DNA of 53,710 nt from DAOMFM01 sp035429825. Its GTDB lineage: Bacteria; Acidobacteriota; Blastocatellia; UBA7656; JADIYM01. Shown piece after piece: positions 35,133 through 43,763 of the stretch (position 1 is its first letter; the number at the start of each line of letters is the position of its first letter). Location of the stretch: assembly GCA_044224215.1 (NCBI GenBank), contig JBGAKX010000015.1, positions 1 through 53,710 on the forward strand, given 5' to 3'. The notes under the pieces are model-generated. The model made no database searches, was not told the origin of the DNA, and saw only the letters and a list, made by a program, of their open reading frames with translations. The translations under genes were made by a program, and so were the position numbers.

Positions 35133-38100
35133 TCACTTCGTGTAGACGTACCCGACGCCGTTGCCCTTGGGATCGATGAACAGGATCACGACAGATGATC
35201 CTGCCTCGAGGCTCTGCAGAAGCTGGGTAGCCGTCTGACCGATTGCGGTCGCGCCCTTCTGCACGAGCTTGGTGTTGTTCTTCTTGAGCTTCGCCGCCGA
35301 CGCGAACGGCACTCCGCCAAAGAGCACGGTCTCGCCGGGTGAAAAGCCGCTGCCAACAGCCGTAATCTTCTTTGTTGACAAGGTGACGCTGGTGATGGTC
35401 GGCAGGACACCGCCAACCTCGTTCGACGGCTCGCTTTCAGCGCCGTCGTCGAACACCGCCGTCACGACAAAGTACGAGCCGGCCGGCGCGCCGCTAACGT
35501 CCGCATCCGTCTGTGTCGGCGGAGTTGTCGTGAACAGGTTTGCCGGGACGGGCTGCACGTTTGGCTGCGACGATACGTAGACCTTGTAGCCGCTCAAGGT
35601 GGCCGTGGTTGCCACTTCGCTTGTGTGTGCCGCTCCAACCTGCGACCGCGGCTCGGGTGACGGGAAAGTTCGCACGAGTTCCTTCGTGCCCTTTGGTGGA
35701 TTCGAACCACTAATGGAGAAGAGCTGGAGATGAGCCGGCGGCTCACCATCGCCAGGCGCACTCTGCCAGGTGAGGATCGGCTGGTCGACGTACGACCGGA
35801 CGAGTGCCGAAACGAATTTCACGTTGTCACTCGGGTCCGGATCGATCGAGCTCGCAGTAACGCGCGTCTTCGCGTATACCTCATGGCCGGCAACACAGTC
35901 GAGGGCTTCATCCGGCAGCATCAGCGTTAGAACGACCGTTACGACTTCGCCCGGCTTCAGTGGCTTCAGGAATCTGCCTCGTATTCCAACGGTCTCCCCA
36001 CCAGGCTCGGGGACAGAGTCGAACACGTACCGGCTGTCGGGAGTCGTGTTCATCAAACGCACGCATGGAAGGTCGATCGTGAACGCCACGTCCGTCGCCG
36101 CGTCGGGACCGCGGTTCCTGTGGTAGACGATCAAGACCCCCCTGCGCTCGCCTTTGGCGGACAGAAAGAGGAAGGGATCCGTGCTGATGTCTGCGATCGG
36201 CCGATTTCCAAAGACGAGACCGAGCACGCCGCCCCGCTCCACGGGAGCCTGTCGACCACTCTTTCCGCCACGCGCTGCCGGAAAGTCGCTGGAGTCGCCC
36301 GTGAACGCAACAAGTGCCGTCGTGCCGGCGGGGTCGACAGCTATCCCATAGCCACCCTCGTTCCCGGTGCCGCCGCGAATGTCCGCGAAATCGATCGAGC
36401 CGCCGCCGGGAACGATGCGTGTGACGAACACTTCACTGCCGCCGCCTGATCCGCCGGGAATTGGATCCACCGACGGAAAGTCCTGTGACGTCGTCGATCC
36501 CGTCACATAGGCCGCTCCGCTTGAATCGACCGCTATCGCAAGACACTGATCAAATCCGCCACCGCCAAGGTACGTGCAATACACGACTGTGCCCGCCGAG
36601 GGATCGATCTCGAAAACGAACCCGTCCGGACACGCCTCCGTCGACTCGCCGCAATGCGAAGAATCGACCGCATTCACCACAGGCAGGTTCGGCGAACTCG
36701 TGGAGCCCGTGCCAAACACGTGTCCCGCCGCATCGACGCCGACGCCATACGCAAGGTCGTTGTCCGATCCTCCGAGGTACGTCGCAAACGAAAGCGCGCT
36801 GCCCGCTGCGTTGAGCACGGCGACGAACGCGTCATCGGAGCCTCCGTTCGCAGCTTGTGTTGGCCGCACCGTTGGAAAGTCCGTGGACGTCGTAAAACCC
36901 GACACGGCGACACCGCCGTCATTCGTCACTGAGATTCCCGTGCAGGTGTCGTCGCCGTGTCCGCCGAGGTAGGTCGCATACATGACCGCGGAGCCCGCCG
37001 CGTTGAGCTTGGCGACAAAGCCCTCCGCGGCGCCGGATGGCTGCGGCTGAATGGCGTTCACGACCGGGAAGTGCTGTGACGTTCCTCCGCACACATACGC
37101 GTTGCCGGCTCGGTCGACGGCGATGCCGTTGCCGCCGTCGTAGCTCATGGGGCCGCCGAGATACGTCGAGTACGCGAGCGACGCGCCGTCCGGGGCAAGT
37201 TTCGCGACATAGGCATCGCTTGCACCGCCGAAGACCGTCTGGGCCGCACCTGTCGTGACAGGGAAGTCGTCTGTCGTACTGATGCCCGTCAGACCAGTCA
37301 CATAGACGGCACCGTCTTCGTCGACGGCGATTCCGGAAGCCGAGTCATAGCTTGATCCGCCGAGATAGGTCAGGTACTGGACTTGGCCGTTTGCGTCGAG
37401 CTTCACGATCACGGCATCGCTTTCACCTCCGAGCGTGGCATCGATCCCGCCGGCCGTCGGCAGGTTTGTTGCGGACGTAGAGCCCGCGAAATACCCGTTG
37501 CCCTGACCGTCCATCGCCGCCGCCGACAGGAACGTGTTGCCGTCGCCACCGAATGAGTATGTGAACGAGACGGTCGGGTCGATGGTGAGGGGACGCGAAT
37601 GATCGTACGCACCAACGGCGAAGCCGTATCTGTTCGCGCCACGCAGCTCGAACCGGCCGTCCACCAGCACGCGGCCAGACGGCGACTCCTGATAAACGAC
37701 CGGTGCGTCCTGGCGGACCTCTCCCAAACTGGTCCGCGCGACGAGCGCACCGGTCGTGCTGATCGAGACTTCGGTCACGCCCTCGATATTGATCACAATC
37801 GCCCCCGGATTCGCGTGCGGCGCGACATGAAAGTCCCACACGAGTTGCCGGTCCTCGCCGCGGTAGACGGCGTCGATCCCGGGATATACGTTGTCGCACT
37901 GCACGCCGGCGAATGTCGGAACGCGCGTGCGCCAGTTCTTTGGATCGTTGCCAACGAGATAGTTCGCAACGCCCGGTAGCCGGTCGGCGCCCGAGAGCCG
38001 GGAGGCGCGTCTTGCACCCGCAAGCGCAAACCGGACCGAGCCGCCAAATTCGACCACGGTTAGTCGCACGGCGATGTTCAAGTCGCCGGCGCGTGCGACG

Positions 38101-38264
38101 TAAAGCCGCGAGGGCTCGCGTTCCTCGAAGCTGAGCGGGAGGTCAGCTGCGCGTACCGACGGGGAGGTGTGCGGGTTGTCGCGGGCCGGCCGATTCTTGG
38201 CGGTGGAAGGCAGCGGCGACAGGGCGATGACGAAGGCAAGAATCGTCACGAAGGGGCGTGCCAT
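35133..38264 (-). CDS. secreted SBBP-repeat beta-propeller protein, paralogue 2
   Basis: 1043 aa. ATG 38264 is preceded by TAGGAG at ~7 nt; an upstream in-frame extension lacks a signal peptide and ribosome site. The signal peptide is FVTILAFVIALSPLPSTAK. The domain order is the same as its neighbour: N-terminal domain, about eight SBBP repeats (for example FVAKLNAAGSAVMYATYLGG), a beta domain (GVLIVYHRNRGPDAATDVAF), a fibronectin-like stretch and a C-terminal IPT-like domain (KKITAVGSGFSPGETVLFGG). Arose by tandem duplication; the two have diverged strongly outside the repeats. Divergent from the VWFA gene. Confidence 0.9.
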   Translation of the reverse strand: MARPFVTILAFVIALSPLPSTAKNRPARDNPHTSPSVRAADLPLSFEEREPSRLYVARAGDLNIAVRLTVVEFGGSVRFALAGARRASRLSGADRLPGVANYLVGNDPKNWRTRVPTFAGVQCDNVYPGIDAVYRGEDRQLVWDFHVAPHANPGAIVINIEGVTEVSISTTGALVARTSLGEVRQDAPVVYQESPSGRVLVDGRFELRGANRYGFAVGAYDHSRPLTIDPTVSFTYSFGGDGNTFLSAAAMDGQGNGYFAGSTSATNLPTAGGIDATLGGESDAVIVKLDANGQVQYLTYLGGSSYDSASGIAVDEDGAVYVTGLTGISTTDDFPVTTGAAQTVFGGASDAYVAKLAPDGASLAYSTYLGGPMSYDGGNGIAVDRAGNAYVCGGTSQHFPVVNAIQPQPSGAAEGFVAKLNAAGSAVMYATYLGGHGDDTCTGISVTNDGGVAVSGFTTSTDFPTVRPTQAANGGSDDAFVAVLNAAGSALSFATYLGGSDNDLAYGVGVDAAGHVFGTGSTSSPNLPVVNAVDSSHCGESTEACPDGFVFEIDPSAGTVVYCTYLGGGGFDQCLAIAVDSSGAAYVTGSTTSQDFPSVDPIPGGSGGGSEVFVTRIVPGGGSIDFADIRGGTGNEGGYGIAVDPAGTTALVAFTGDSSDFPAARGGKSGRQAPVERGGVLGLVFGNRPIADISTDPFLFLSAKGERRGVLIVYHRNRGPDAATDVAFTIDLPCVRLMNTTPDSRYVFDSVPEPGGETVGIRGRFLKPLKPGEVVTVVLTLMLPDEALDCVAGHEVYAKTRVTASSIDPDPSDNVKFVSALVRSYVDQPILTWQSAPGDGEPPAHLQLFSISGSNPPKGTKELVRTFPSPEPRSQVGAAHTSEVATTATLSGYKVYVSSQPNVQPVPANLFTTTPPTQTDADVSGAPAGSYFVVTAVFDDGAESEPSNEVGGVLPTITSVTLSTKKITAVGSGFSPGETVLFGGVPFASAAKLKKNNTKLVQKGATAIGQTATQLLQSLEAGSSVVILFIDPKGNGVGYVYTK

Positions 38265-38463
38265 GGCAGTTCTCCTACAGGCCGGAAGCCGGCAAGTCAC
38301 CCGTCGCCCAAGGTAGCACAACAACCAGCATGACTCACGCCCGCATGCACAAACGTTCAACCTGGAGCATGTGCGCTAGCGACCGTCCCATCCCGTTGAC
38401 GATCGGGAGCCACTGCACCCGGCTTCGGGTCAAGGTGTGTGCGACCAGGAGCCCGAGTTCGGT

Positions 38464-38469
38464 TAAGCT
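38464..38469 (+). promoter_or_regulatory. -10-like TAAGCT, possible leaderless start of VWFA gene
   Basis: TAAGCT (TANNNT) lies 6 nt before the ATG at 38476; no Shine-Dalgarno is present. Confidence 0.35.
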
Positions 38470-38475
38470 TCGCTA

Positions 38476-40512
38476 ATGCGTCGAGCGTGTGCCACTGTTC
38501 TGGCTCTCCTTCTACCGGCCGCGACCCAGACATTCGCCAGGCAAGGCCCACAACAAGGACTCCAACAAGGCGACGTCGAACTGCGTGGTGACCTGGTCGA
38601 GATCAGGGCCGTTGTCACCGACGCTCAGGGAAGACTCGTCGACAACCTGACGAAGCAGGACTTCGAGGTCGTCGACAACGGCAAGCCGCGCGAGATCTCG
38701 TTCTTCTCGGTCAACACGGTGCCTCAGGGTGCGACGGCGACGATCGCGGGACCGGCCCCGACGACGCCAGCGCCGGCAAAGCCGGCCTTGCCCGCGCCCG
38801 CCGTGCGCTCAATCGTGTTCTTTGTCGACAACGCGAACCTCTCGGCCGGCGATCTCGTGCGCGCGCGAAAGGCGTTGCGGTCGTTTGTCGACACACGAAT
38901 CGCAGACACGGATCTCGCGGCGATCGTCGAGAGCTACGGATCGATCGGGCTCGCCGGACAGTTCACACGCGATCGCGCGGTGCTGCGCGAGGCGATCGAC
39001 AAGATTGCGAACCATCCGCCAGCCGCGGGCACCGGTGGGTTCACCCCGTACCTTTCGGCCGAGATCGTCCGCGGCACGAACGAGGAGGCGCTCAACGCCG
39101 GCGCATACCTCGTGCGCATCGAGGACAAGATTCCGCCGCCGATGGATGCCGACGTGCCCGGCGGCGATCCGATGTCGAACCACCTGAAGAGCCTTGCGCG
39201 CCAGCGCGCGCACCAGGTGCTCGCCGAAGCCACGCGTCAACGCCGCCTCACGCTTGCGTCGCTCAATCACGCGGTCGACCAGCTGGCCAGAACCGAGGGC
39301 CAGAAGCTGCTCGCGCTCGTCTCGGACGGCTTCTCGCTTTTCGACGTTGGCGGCGAGCGGGAAGTGTCCGAGCTCCGCGCGGTCGTCGCTCGGGCCGTTC
39401 GATCGGGCGTCGTCATCTACTCGATCACGGGCGCAGGCCTCGAGCCGAACATCTACACCGGCCCCGACGATCCGCTCTATCCCATTCCGCCGCAGATATT
39501 TCCGGGCTACGCCCAGGCGTCGCGCCGCGACCTCGAAGACGGCGTGAACGCGATCGCAAAGGACACGGGCGGCGAAGTGTTCCGTAACACGAACGATCTC
39601 GCCGGTGCGCTTGGCCAGATGCTCGACCGGAACCGCACCTATTACGCGCTTGCGTACTACGCCGACAGTGGCGACAACGGGAATCATTCGATCGACGTGC
39701 GGCTTGTCGGGCATCCGGAGCTTGTGGTTCGGGCGCAGCGCGGCTACGACGCGTCGATCGTGAGGGCATCGGCGCAGCCGGTCGTGGATGCGCTCTCGGC
39801 GCCCGAACCGTTGACGGGGCTCGTCGTAACTGCAGGCGCGAGTGTCGCGGCGCCGGTGCCGGACGGCGCTGTCGTCGGGGTCGACGTGCACATCGACGGG
39901 GACCGGATTGCGTACGAGGAGACCGGCGAGACGCATAACTTCGCCCTCGAGGTCGCCACGGCGTTCATTGACGACAAGGGTGCGACGTACGCGCTGAAGG
40001 TCGAGTCGCTCGATGGGCGGCTCAAGTCGGGAGCGTACAAGCTTGCGCGCGCGAACGGCTTCCGTGTGAACCGCCAGGCGGCGCTCAAGCCCGGGAAGTA
40101 CCAGTTGCGAGTCTCGGTTCGCGAGCCATCGTCGGGTCTGACCGGCACCGCGAATGCGTGGGTTGACGTGCCGGACCTGGCACGCGGCAACCTCGCGCTC
40201 GGCCGGCTCGACCTGACGAACACGAAGCTGCGCGTCGGCGACGAGCTCGTCTATGCAGTTACGGCGTTTAACGCGCCTGCCGGCGCGACGATGCGCGTGT
40301 CGATCTTGCAGTCGGGCCGGGTGGTGTTTCGAAACGCATGGGAGCCGATCTCGTCGCACACGGTGCCAGGGCCAGCGGGCGTGACGCGCCTATCGGGACG
40401 GCTCGGGCTTGGAGGCGCGCCGCCGGGAGGTTACCGGCTCACGATCGAGGTCAGGCGCGACGCCAACACGCCGGCGGTCGCGCAGTCGATCGAGTTCAAG
40501 GTGAGCAACTAG
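38476..40512 (+). CDS. secreted VWFA-related domain protein
   Basis: 678 aa. A short signal peptide (ACATVLALLLPAATQTFA) is followed by the N-terminal beta segment usual for Acidobacterial VWFA-related proteins (VEIRAVVTDAQGRLVDNLTKQDFEVVDNGKP). A von Willebrand A domain comes next (~110-370): SIVFFVDNANLSAGDLVRAR, where the MIDAS motif DxSxS is altered to DNANLS, and LALVSDGFSLF. The C-terminal ~250 residues form beta domains. Probably a cell-surface adhesion or scaffold protein. It is followed 12 bp later by a perfect 21-bp inverted repeat. Confidence 0.87.
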   Translation: MRRACATVLALLLPAATQTFARQGPQQGLQQGDVELRGDLVEIRAVVTDAQGRLVDNLTKQDFEVVDNGKPREISFFSVNTVPQGATATIAGPAPTTPAPAKPALPAPAVRSIVFFVDNANLSAGDLVRARKALRSFVDTRIADTDLAAIVESYGSIGLAGQFTRDRAVLREAIDKIANHPPAAGTGGFTPYLSAEIVRGTNEEALNAGAYLVRIEDKIPPPMDADVPGGDPMSNHLKSLARQRAHQVLAEATRQRRLTLASLNHAVDQLARTEGQKLLALVSDGFSLFDVGGEREVSELRAVVARAVRSGVVIYSITGAGLEPNIYTGPDDPLYPIPPQIFPGYAQASRRDLEDGVNAIAKDTGGEVFRNTNDLAGALGQMLDRNRTYYALAYYADSGDNGNHSIDVRLVGHPELVVRAQRGYDASIVRASAQPVVDALSAPEPLTGLVVTAGASVAAPVPDGAVVGVDVHIDGDRIAYEETGETHNFALEVATAFIDDKGATYALKVESLDGRLKSGAYKLARANGFRVNRQAALKPGKYQLRVSVREPSSGLTGTANAWVDVPDLARGNLALGRLDLTNTKLRVGDELVYAVTAFNAPAGATMRVSILQSGRVVFRNAWEPISSHTVPGPAGVTRLSGRLGLGGAPPGGYRLTIEVRRDANTPAVAQSIEFKVSN

Positions 40513-40524
40513 AAGTGCTGTCTC

Positions 40525-40574
40525 TGCGCCTTTGCGTCTTTGCGTTTTTCTTCACGCAAAGACGCAAAGGCGCA
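40525..40574. repeat. perfect 21-bp inverted repeat, CTTTGCG family (possible shared terminator)
   Basis: 40525-40545 is the exact reverse complement of 40554-40574, with an 8-nt loop TTTTCTTC. It sits between convergent stops (40512 and 40581). It is related to the copy within the regulator gene at 23347-23393. It could end transcription in both directions, but lacks a following T-run. Confidence 0.85.
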
Positions 40575-40580
40575 AAGTCA

Positions 40581-41252
40581 TCATGCTGCCTTGTCGAGTC
40601 CCTCCCAGAACCCGGCGAGCAGTTCCAGGGCACCCGCGGCGCCCTCGCGCAGCGGTTCGAACGCCTCGAGCGGAAGGCCGTCGAGCGCGCGCTCCATCGA
40701 GTCCTCGTGGTGCTCTTCAAGGTCCCGATGGAACGTCCAGTAGAACGTGTCCATCTGTGCGAACGGCGCGCGCGACGACCGGATGGCGTCGATTCCCGGG
40801 ATCAGCTGGTCCCACATCGGGATCGCCATGTGCTCGAGACCGAATGACGCTCCGAGCGCGACCATGTGGTCCGGATGGCCGTAGAGCGCCGCGAGACCGT
40901 TGATATATGCGGTTGTGGAATCAAGCCACGGAACGTCGGCCGCGACGCGCGGGTCCATTCCGATCGATCTGAGGAAGTTGTGATAGAGGTATTCGTGCCT
41001 GCGCTTCGGATTGCCGTCGCCAAGCTCTGAGACGAGTATCGTCGCGAGTTCGTCCGCTGCCTCGTCGTCGGGCGTGTTCGCGAGCAGCGCGGCCAGGATC
41101 CGCGGAAAGTGCTTCACAAAGGCAAAGAACTGGGTCGCGAACTGACGAAACTCGTCGTCGCCGATCTCGGCGCGCGAGAAGCGCTCGAGGAATGCGTTGT
41201 TGACCGCTTCGTGCGTGACGACGAAGTGGCGCAGGTCTTCAATCGGGTTCAT
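40581..41252 (-). CDS. haem-oxygenase-like (TenA/PqqC fold) di-iron enzyme
   Basis: 223 aa; ATG preceded by AAAGGAG. All-helical protein of the iron-containing redox enzyme/HDO group (relatives include UndA, CADD, PqqC and TenA). Candidate metal ligands are in LVSELGDGNPKRRHEYLYHNF (Glu and His) and FHRDLEEHHEDSMERAL (Asp/Glu/His), with SFGLEHMAIPMW between. HDO enzymes activate oxygen on small amino- or fatty-acid substrates; no partner gene shows which. An intrinsic-terminator-like hairpin lies 27 bp upstream of its start in the leader. Confidence 0.8.
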   Translation of the reverse strand: MNPIEDLRHFVVTHEAVNNAFLERFSRAEIGDDEFRQFATQFFAFVKHFPRILAALLANTPDDEAADELATILVSELGDGNPKRRHEYLYHNFLRSIGMDPRVAADVPWLDSTTAYINGLAALYGHPDHMVALGASFGLEHMAIPMWDQLIPGIDAIRSSRAPFAQMDTFYWTFHRDLEEHHEDSMERALDGLPLEAFEPLREGAAGALELLAGFWEGLDKAA

Positions 41253-41278
41253 GTCGGTCTCCTTTTGGCCATAAAAAG

Positions 41279-41318
41279 GGAACGGCCCCTCTCCTCGTCG
41301 GAGGAGAGAGGCCGTTCC
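41279..41318 (-). terminator. intrinsic terminator on the minus strand, upstream of the HDO gene
   Basis: GGAACGGCC-c-CTCTCCTC pairs with GAGGAGAG-a-GGCCGTTCC (17 bp with one mismatch, loop GTCG). On the minus strand it is followed by CCCTTTTTAT, a classic T-run. No protein gene ends upstream on that strand, so it could be an attenuator in the HDO leader or the end of a small RNA. Confidence 0.72.
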
Positions 41319-41701
41319 GGATCCTTGTCGTGCGTTGCAGCTCTAGACGTTTATCGTCCGCGCACGTGTCCTTTGCGCCTCATCTCTCCGACCGGAGAGC
41401 GAGCCGTAATAGTAGGAGCTGCGATACGCGTTGCGAGCTGACATAGGCAAACCGGAGCGTAGCCTGATTCTCGGGAGTTGTAAACCCCGAAGAGGTCGAA
41501 AGCGCCGTCGCGCCCGTTGGGCTTGCCGGCGCACTCCAAAGGCGCGCTCCTCCTTGGAGTGCGCCGGCAAGCGCAGCGCGACGGCGCTTTGCCACTGTGC
41601 GGTCATTTGGACTTCTCTGGAACTCTTCTGCGGGCTCGCGTGCATTACGGACGACACCGCACACGCGCGGGTCGATCAAAGGCACGACCAAGGAGCACTC
41701 G
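41319..41701. other. intergenic region with large palindrome; no protein gene supported
   Basis: Apart from the palindrome at 41499-41590 the sequence holds only small frames antisense to one another with no family resemblance. The strand and terminator arrangement leaves room for a minus-strand small RNA between about 41480 and 41280. Confidence 0.4.
41499..41590. repeat. long imperfect palindrome (15-bp outer and 19-bp inner arms)
   Basis: The outer arm AAAGCGCCGTCGCGC (41499-41513) pairs with 41576-41590, and the inner arm 41521-41539 (GCTTGCCGGCGCACTCCAA) with 41554-41572. The arms are separated by a 7/3-nt internal loop. It is a hairpin of REP/MITE type; similar TTGGAGTGC...GCGCGACGGCGC palindromes are, to my recollection, common in Verrucomicrobia-like genomes. 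Confidence 0.85.
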
Positions 41702-42352
41702 ATGAAGGTCATCTTGCGAATTTCGCTTGGAATTCTCGTCACGGCGGTTTCCGTCGCCTCGATCTACGCCGCCGCTCTGCAGGGCCCGGGCGGGCATCAG
41801 CCACCCGATCCCGCACACCACGCCGGTGGGCGGCTTACGGCCGTCGCCGGCAACGGGCTCACCGTCAAGAACAGGGAAGGCGACGTGCAGCAGATTCTCG
41901 TCACCGCGGACACCACGTTCGATCGCAACGGCCAGACGGCAAAGCTGACCGACTTTGTCGTGGACGACTTTGTCTTCGCGGAAGGCACGCGCGACAGTTC
42001 GGGCACGCTGGTCGCCACGCACATCGGCGGCGGAGACAAACCTCCGAGGCACGGCGGCTTCCCCGGTCCTCCGGCGGATGGTGTGCACGCAGTCGCGGGC
42101 AAGGTCGTCTCGGTGGACACGACCGCGCGAACGCTCACCCTCGAGGGGCCCGACACGCCGAACGAAGTGGTCTACACTACTGACGCCACTGAGGTTGCGC
42201 GTGACCGACAGCCCGCGACACTTTCAGACTACAAGGCGGGCGACCACGTCTATGCACGTGGCGCACGAAATGCCGACGGAAAGTTTGTGGCGGACCGGAT
42301 CGTCGGCGGCGACAAACCCGGACCCGGGCGGCATCACGGAGACGGCGAGTAG
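41702..42352 (+). CDS. exported DUF5666-type protein
   Basis: 216 aa; ATG 41702 follows AAGGAG. A signal peptide (VILRISLGILVTAVSVASIYAAA) is followed by two tandem ~80-residue beta repeats of OB-like type: GRLTAVAGNGLTVKNREGD...VADDFVF and GKVVSVDTTARTLTLEGPDT...YKAGDHVYARG. These fit DUF5666 repeats. His/Gly/Pro-rich linkers lie at both ends. Periplasmic, function unknown. It is 18 bp upstream of an ECF sigma factor gene, so it may belong to the same regulated cassette. Confidence 0.8.
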   Translation: MKVILRISLGILVTAVSVASIYAAALQGPGGHQPPDPAHHAGGRLTAVAGNGLTVKNREGDVQQILVTADTTFDRNGQTAKLTDFVVDDFVFAEGTRDSSGTLVATHIGGGDKPPRHGGFPGPPADGVHAVAGKVVSVDTTARTLTLEGPDTPNEVVYTTDATEVARDRQPATLSDYKAGDHVYARGARNADGKFVADRIVGGDKPGPGRHHGDGE

Positions 42353-42370
42353 CACGAACCTGTTCCGCAC

Positions 42371-42991
42371 ATGGCCATCGACGCATCGACGACCGACGAG
42401 GTTCTCCTCATCCGGCTGAGCGCCGGCGACGAAGCTGCGTTCGAGGCGTTGTACGACCGCAGACAGCCGGCGATCTATCGGTATGCGCTGCGGATGTGCG
42501 GATCGGAGCCGATTGCGGAGGACGTCACGCAGGACGTGTTCATGGCGCTCATGAGGGATGCCGCAAAGTTCGACGGATCGAAGGGCACGGTGGGGGGCTA
42601 TCTGTTCGGGATGGCCCGCCACCGCGTGCTGCGCCACCTGCAACGCGGCAAGTCGTTTGTGGCGATGAACGATGCACTGGACGACGACGCGCGCGCTGAC
42701 GCCGCGAACGTCGACACGGCCGCGGATCCGCTCGAGGCGCTCGCGCGGACACGGACGATCGAGTCGGTGCGGCAGGCCGTTCTGTCGTTGCCGCTTCACT
42801 ACCGGGAAGTGGTCGTGCTGTGCAGTCTCGAGGAGATGAACTACGCGGAAGCAGCCGAGGCGCTCGGCTGCGCAATCGGAACGGTGCGGTCGCGGCTGCA
42901 CCGCGCGCGCGAGATGCTCGTGGAGCGACTCGACGCAATACGCGTCGACGGTCAGGTGCCGGCACGAACGCCGGCCGTCAGAGGTACGTGA
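42371..42991 (+). CDS. ECF RNA polymerase sigma factor
   Basis: 206 aa. Region 2 (LSAGDEAAFEALYDRRQPAIYRYALRMCGSEPIAEDVTQDVFMAL) and region 4 (LPLHYREVVVLCSLEEMNYAEAAEALGCAIGTVRSRLHRARE) are intact, with no region 3, as in sigma-70 ECF factors. It recognises promoters of an extracytoplasmic stress regulon, normally including its own operon. Its TGA overlaps the ATG of the anti-sigma gene (TGATG). Confidence 0.94.
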   Translation: MAIDASTTDEVLLIRLSAGDEAAFEALYDRRQPAIYRYALRMCGSEPIAEDVTQDVFMALMRDAAKFDGSKGTVGGYLFGMARHRVLRHLQRGKSFVAMNDALDDDARADAANVDTAADPLEALARTRTIESVRQAVLSLPLHYREVVVLCSLEEMNYAEAAEALGCAIGTVRSRLHRAREMLVERLDAIRVDGQVPARTPAVRGT

Positions 42992-43218
42992 TGGACTGCA
43001 GGCAATTCCAGGATGATCTGAGCGACGCGGCGTGCGGAACGCCGATCGAAGCGTCCGCGCGGCAGGCGGTGCTGGCGCACGTGGCGGTCTGTTCGGCGTG
43101 TGCTGCGCGTTTTGCGAGCGAGCACGCGTTGACGGCGAGTCTCGGCGAGCTCGGCCGCGCGGAGGCGTGTTGCGGCGCCGGCACGGGTGAAGTCGGCGTT
43201 GCTCGCGGCGTACCGTGA
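42991..43218 (+). CDS. anti-sigma factor, N-terminal zinc-binding part (frame-broken)
   Basis: 75 aa as read. It has a zf-HC2-type anti-sigma zinc finger (MDCRQFQDDL...HVAVCSACAARF, Hx3CxxC) that would bind the ECF factor encoded just upstream. After LGELGRAEA the frame runs into a cysteine/glycine-rich tail and stops. In the +1 frame the sequence continues as APARVKSALLAAYRE, which is how such proteins normally go on. The gene therefore looks split by a 1-nt insertion (or 2-nt deletion) around 43163-43175, with the rest in the overlapping next entry. Confidence 0.7.
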   Translation: MDCRQFQDDLSDAACGTPIEASARQAVLAHVAVCSACAARFASEHALTASLGELGRAEACCGAGTGEVGVARGVP

Positions 43219-43729
43219 GGGGAACGGGCCGCAGATGACGCAGATGGAGCGGATTTTCGCAAATCAGCGAAGGACAGGTTCGAGGTTCCTCGTGATCGCT
43301 GCGAGCGTGCTGCTGCTCGCGGTCCCCGTTGGATACGCCGTCAGGCTATCGCAACAGCACGTCGTCGAGTCACCGACCCGTCCAGTGCAGACTGTTCAGA
43401 CTGTGGATCCACAGCCGCCCGCGCCGGTCGTAGTCCCACCGACGGTCTCTTCGACGCCAGCTGTCCGGACGTTGCGGAGGCGGACCGCGCTGACCCAGAC
43501 ACGTACCGTCGCAAACGCGACCGAGACGGTCACCGACTACATACCGCTCACGTACCTCGACGATGCGACCGCGATGGAGAGCGGCCAGGTCGTGCGCATC
43601 GACGTTCCCCGGTCATCGCTCGCAGCGTTCGGGCTTCCGGTAAGCCAGGATCGTCTCGACGAGCGCGTCAAGGCCGACATCATCATCGGCGACGACGGAC
43701 TCGCGCGCGCGATCCGCTTTGTGCAGTAG
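43187..43729 (+). CDS. anti-sigma factor, C-terminal membrane and periplasmic part
   Basis: 180 aa from GTG 43187, overlapping the zinc-finger part by 32 bp in another frame. It has one transmembrane helix (FLVIAASVLLLAVPVGYAV) and a Pro/Val-rich periplasmic domain (TDYIPLTYLDDATAMESGQVVRIDVPRSSLAAFGLPV). The absence of a ribosome site and the continuous homology-like reading from the zinc-finger frame argue that this is the second half of one protein. A CGCAGAT repeat (43228-43269) encodes GPQMTQMERIFANQR before the helix. Confidence 0.65.
   Translation: MKSALLAAYREGNGPQMTQMERIFANQRRTGSRFLVIAASVLLLAVPVGYAVRLSQQHVVESPTRPVQTVQTVDPQPPAPVVVPPTVSSTPAVRTLRRRTALTQTRTVANATETVTDYIPLTYLDDATAMESGQVVRIDVPRSSLAAFGLPVSQDRLDERVKADIIIGDDGLARAIRFVQ
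43228..43269. repeat. CGCAGAT-family repeat inside the anti-sigma coding region, copy 6
   Basis: GCCGCAGATGACGCAGATGG followed by GCGGATTTTCGCAAATC resembles the intergenic copies but lies in coding sequence, contributing 13-14 residues just before the membrane helix. Confidence 0.65.
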
Positions 43730-43763
43730 GCCATCGATGGTTGGAAAGGCAGGAAGAGTCACC

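Noticed and set aside
35690..35720. GGTGGATTCGAACCACTAAT resembles the T-arm end of a tRNA gene
   Set aside because: It lies within the SBBP coding sequence, and no acceptor, D-arm or anticodon stem is found around it.
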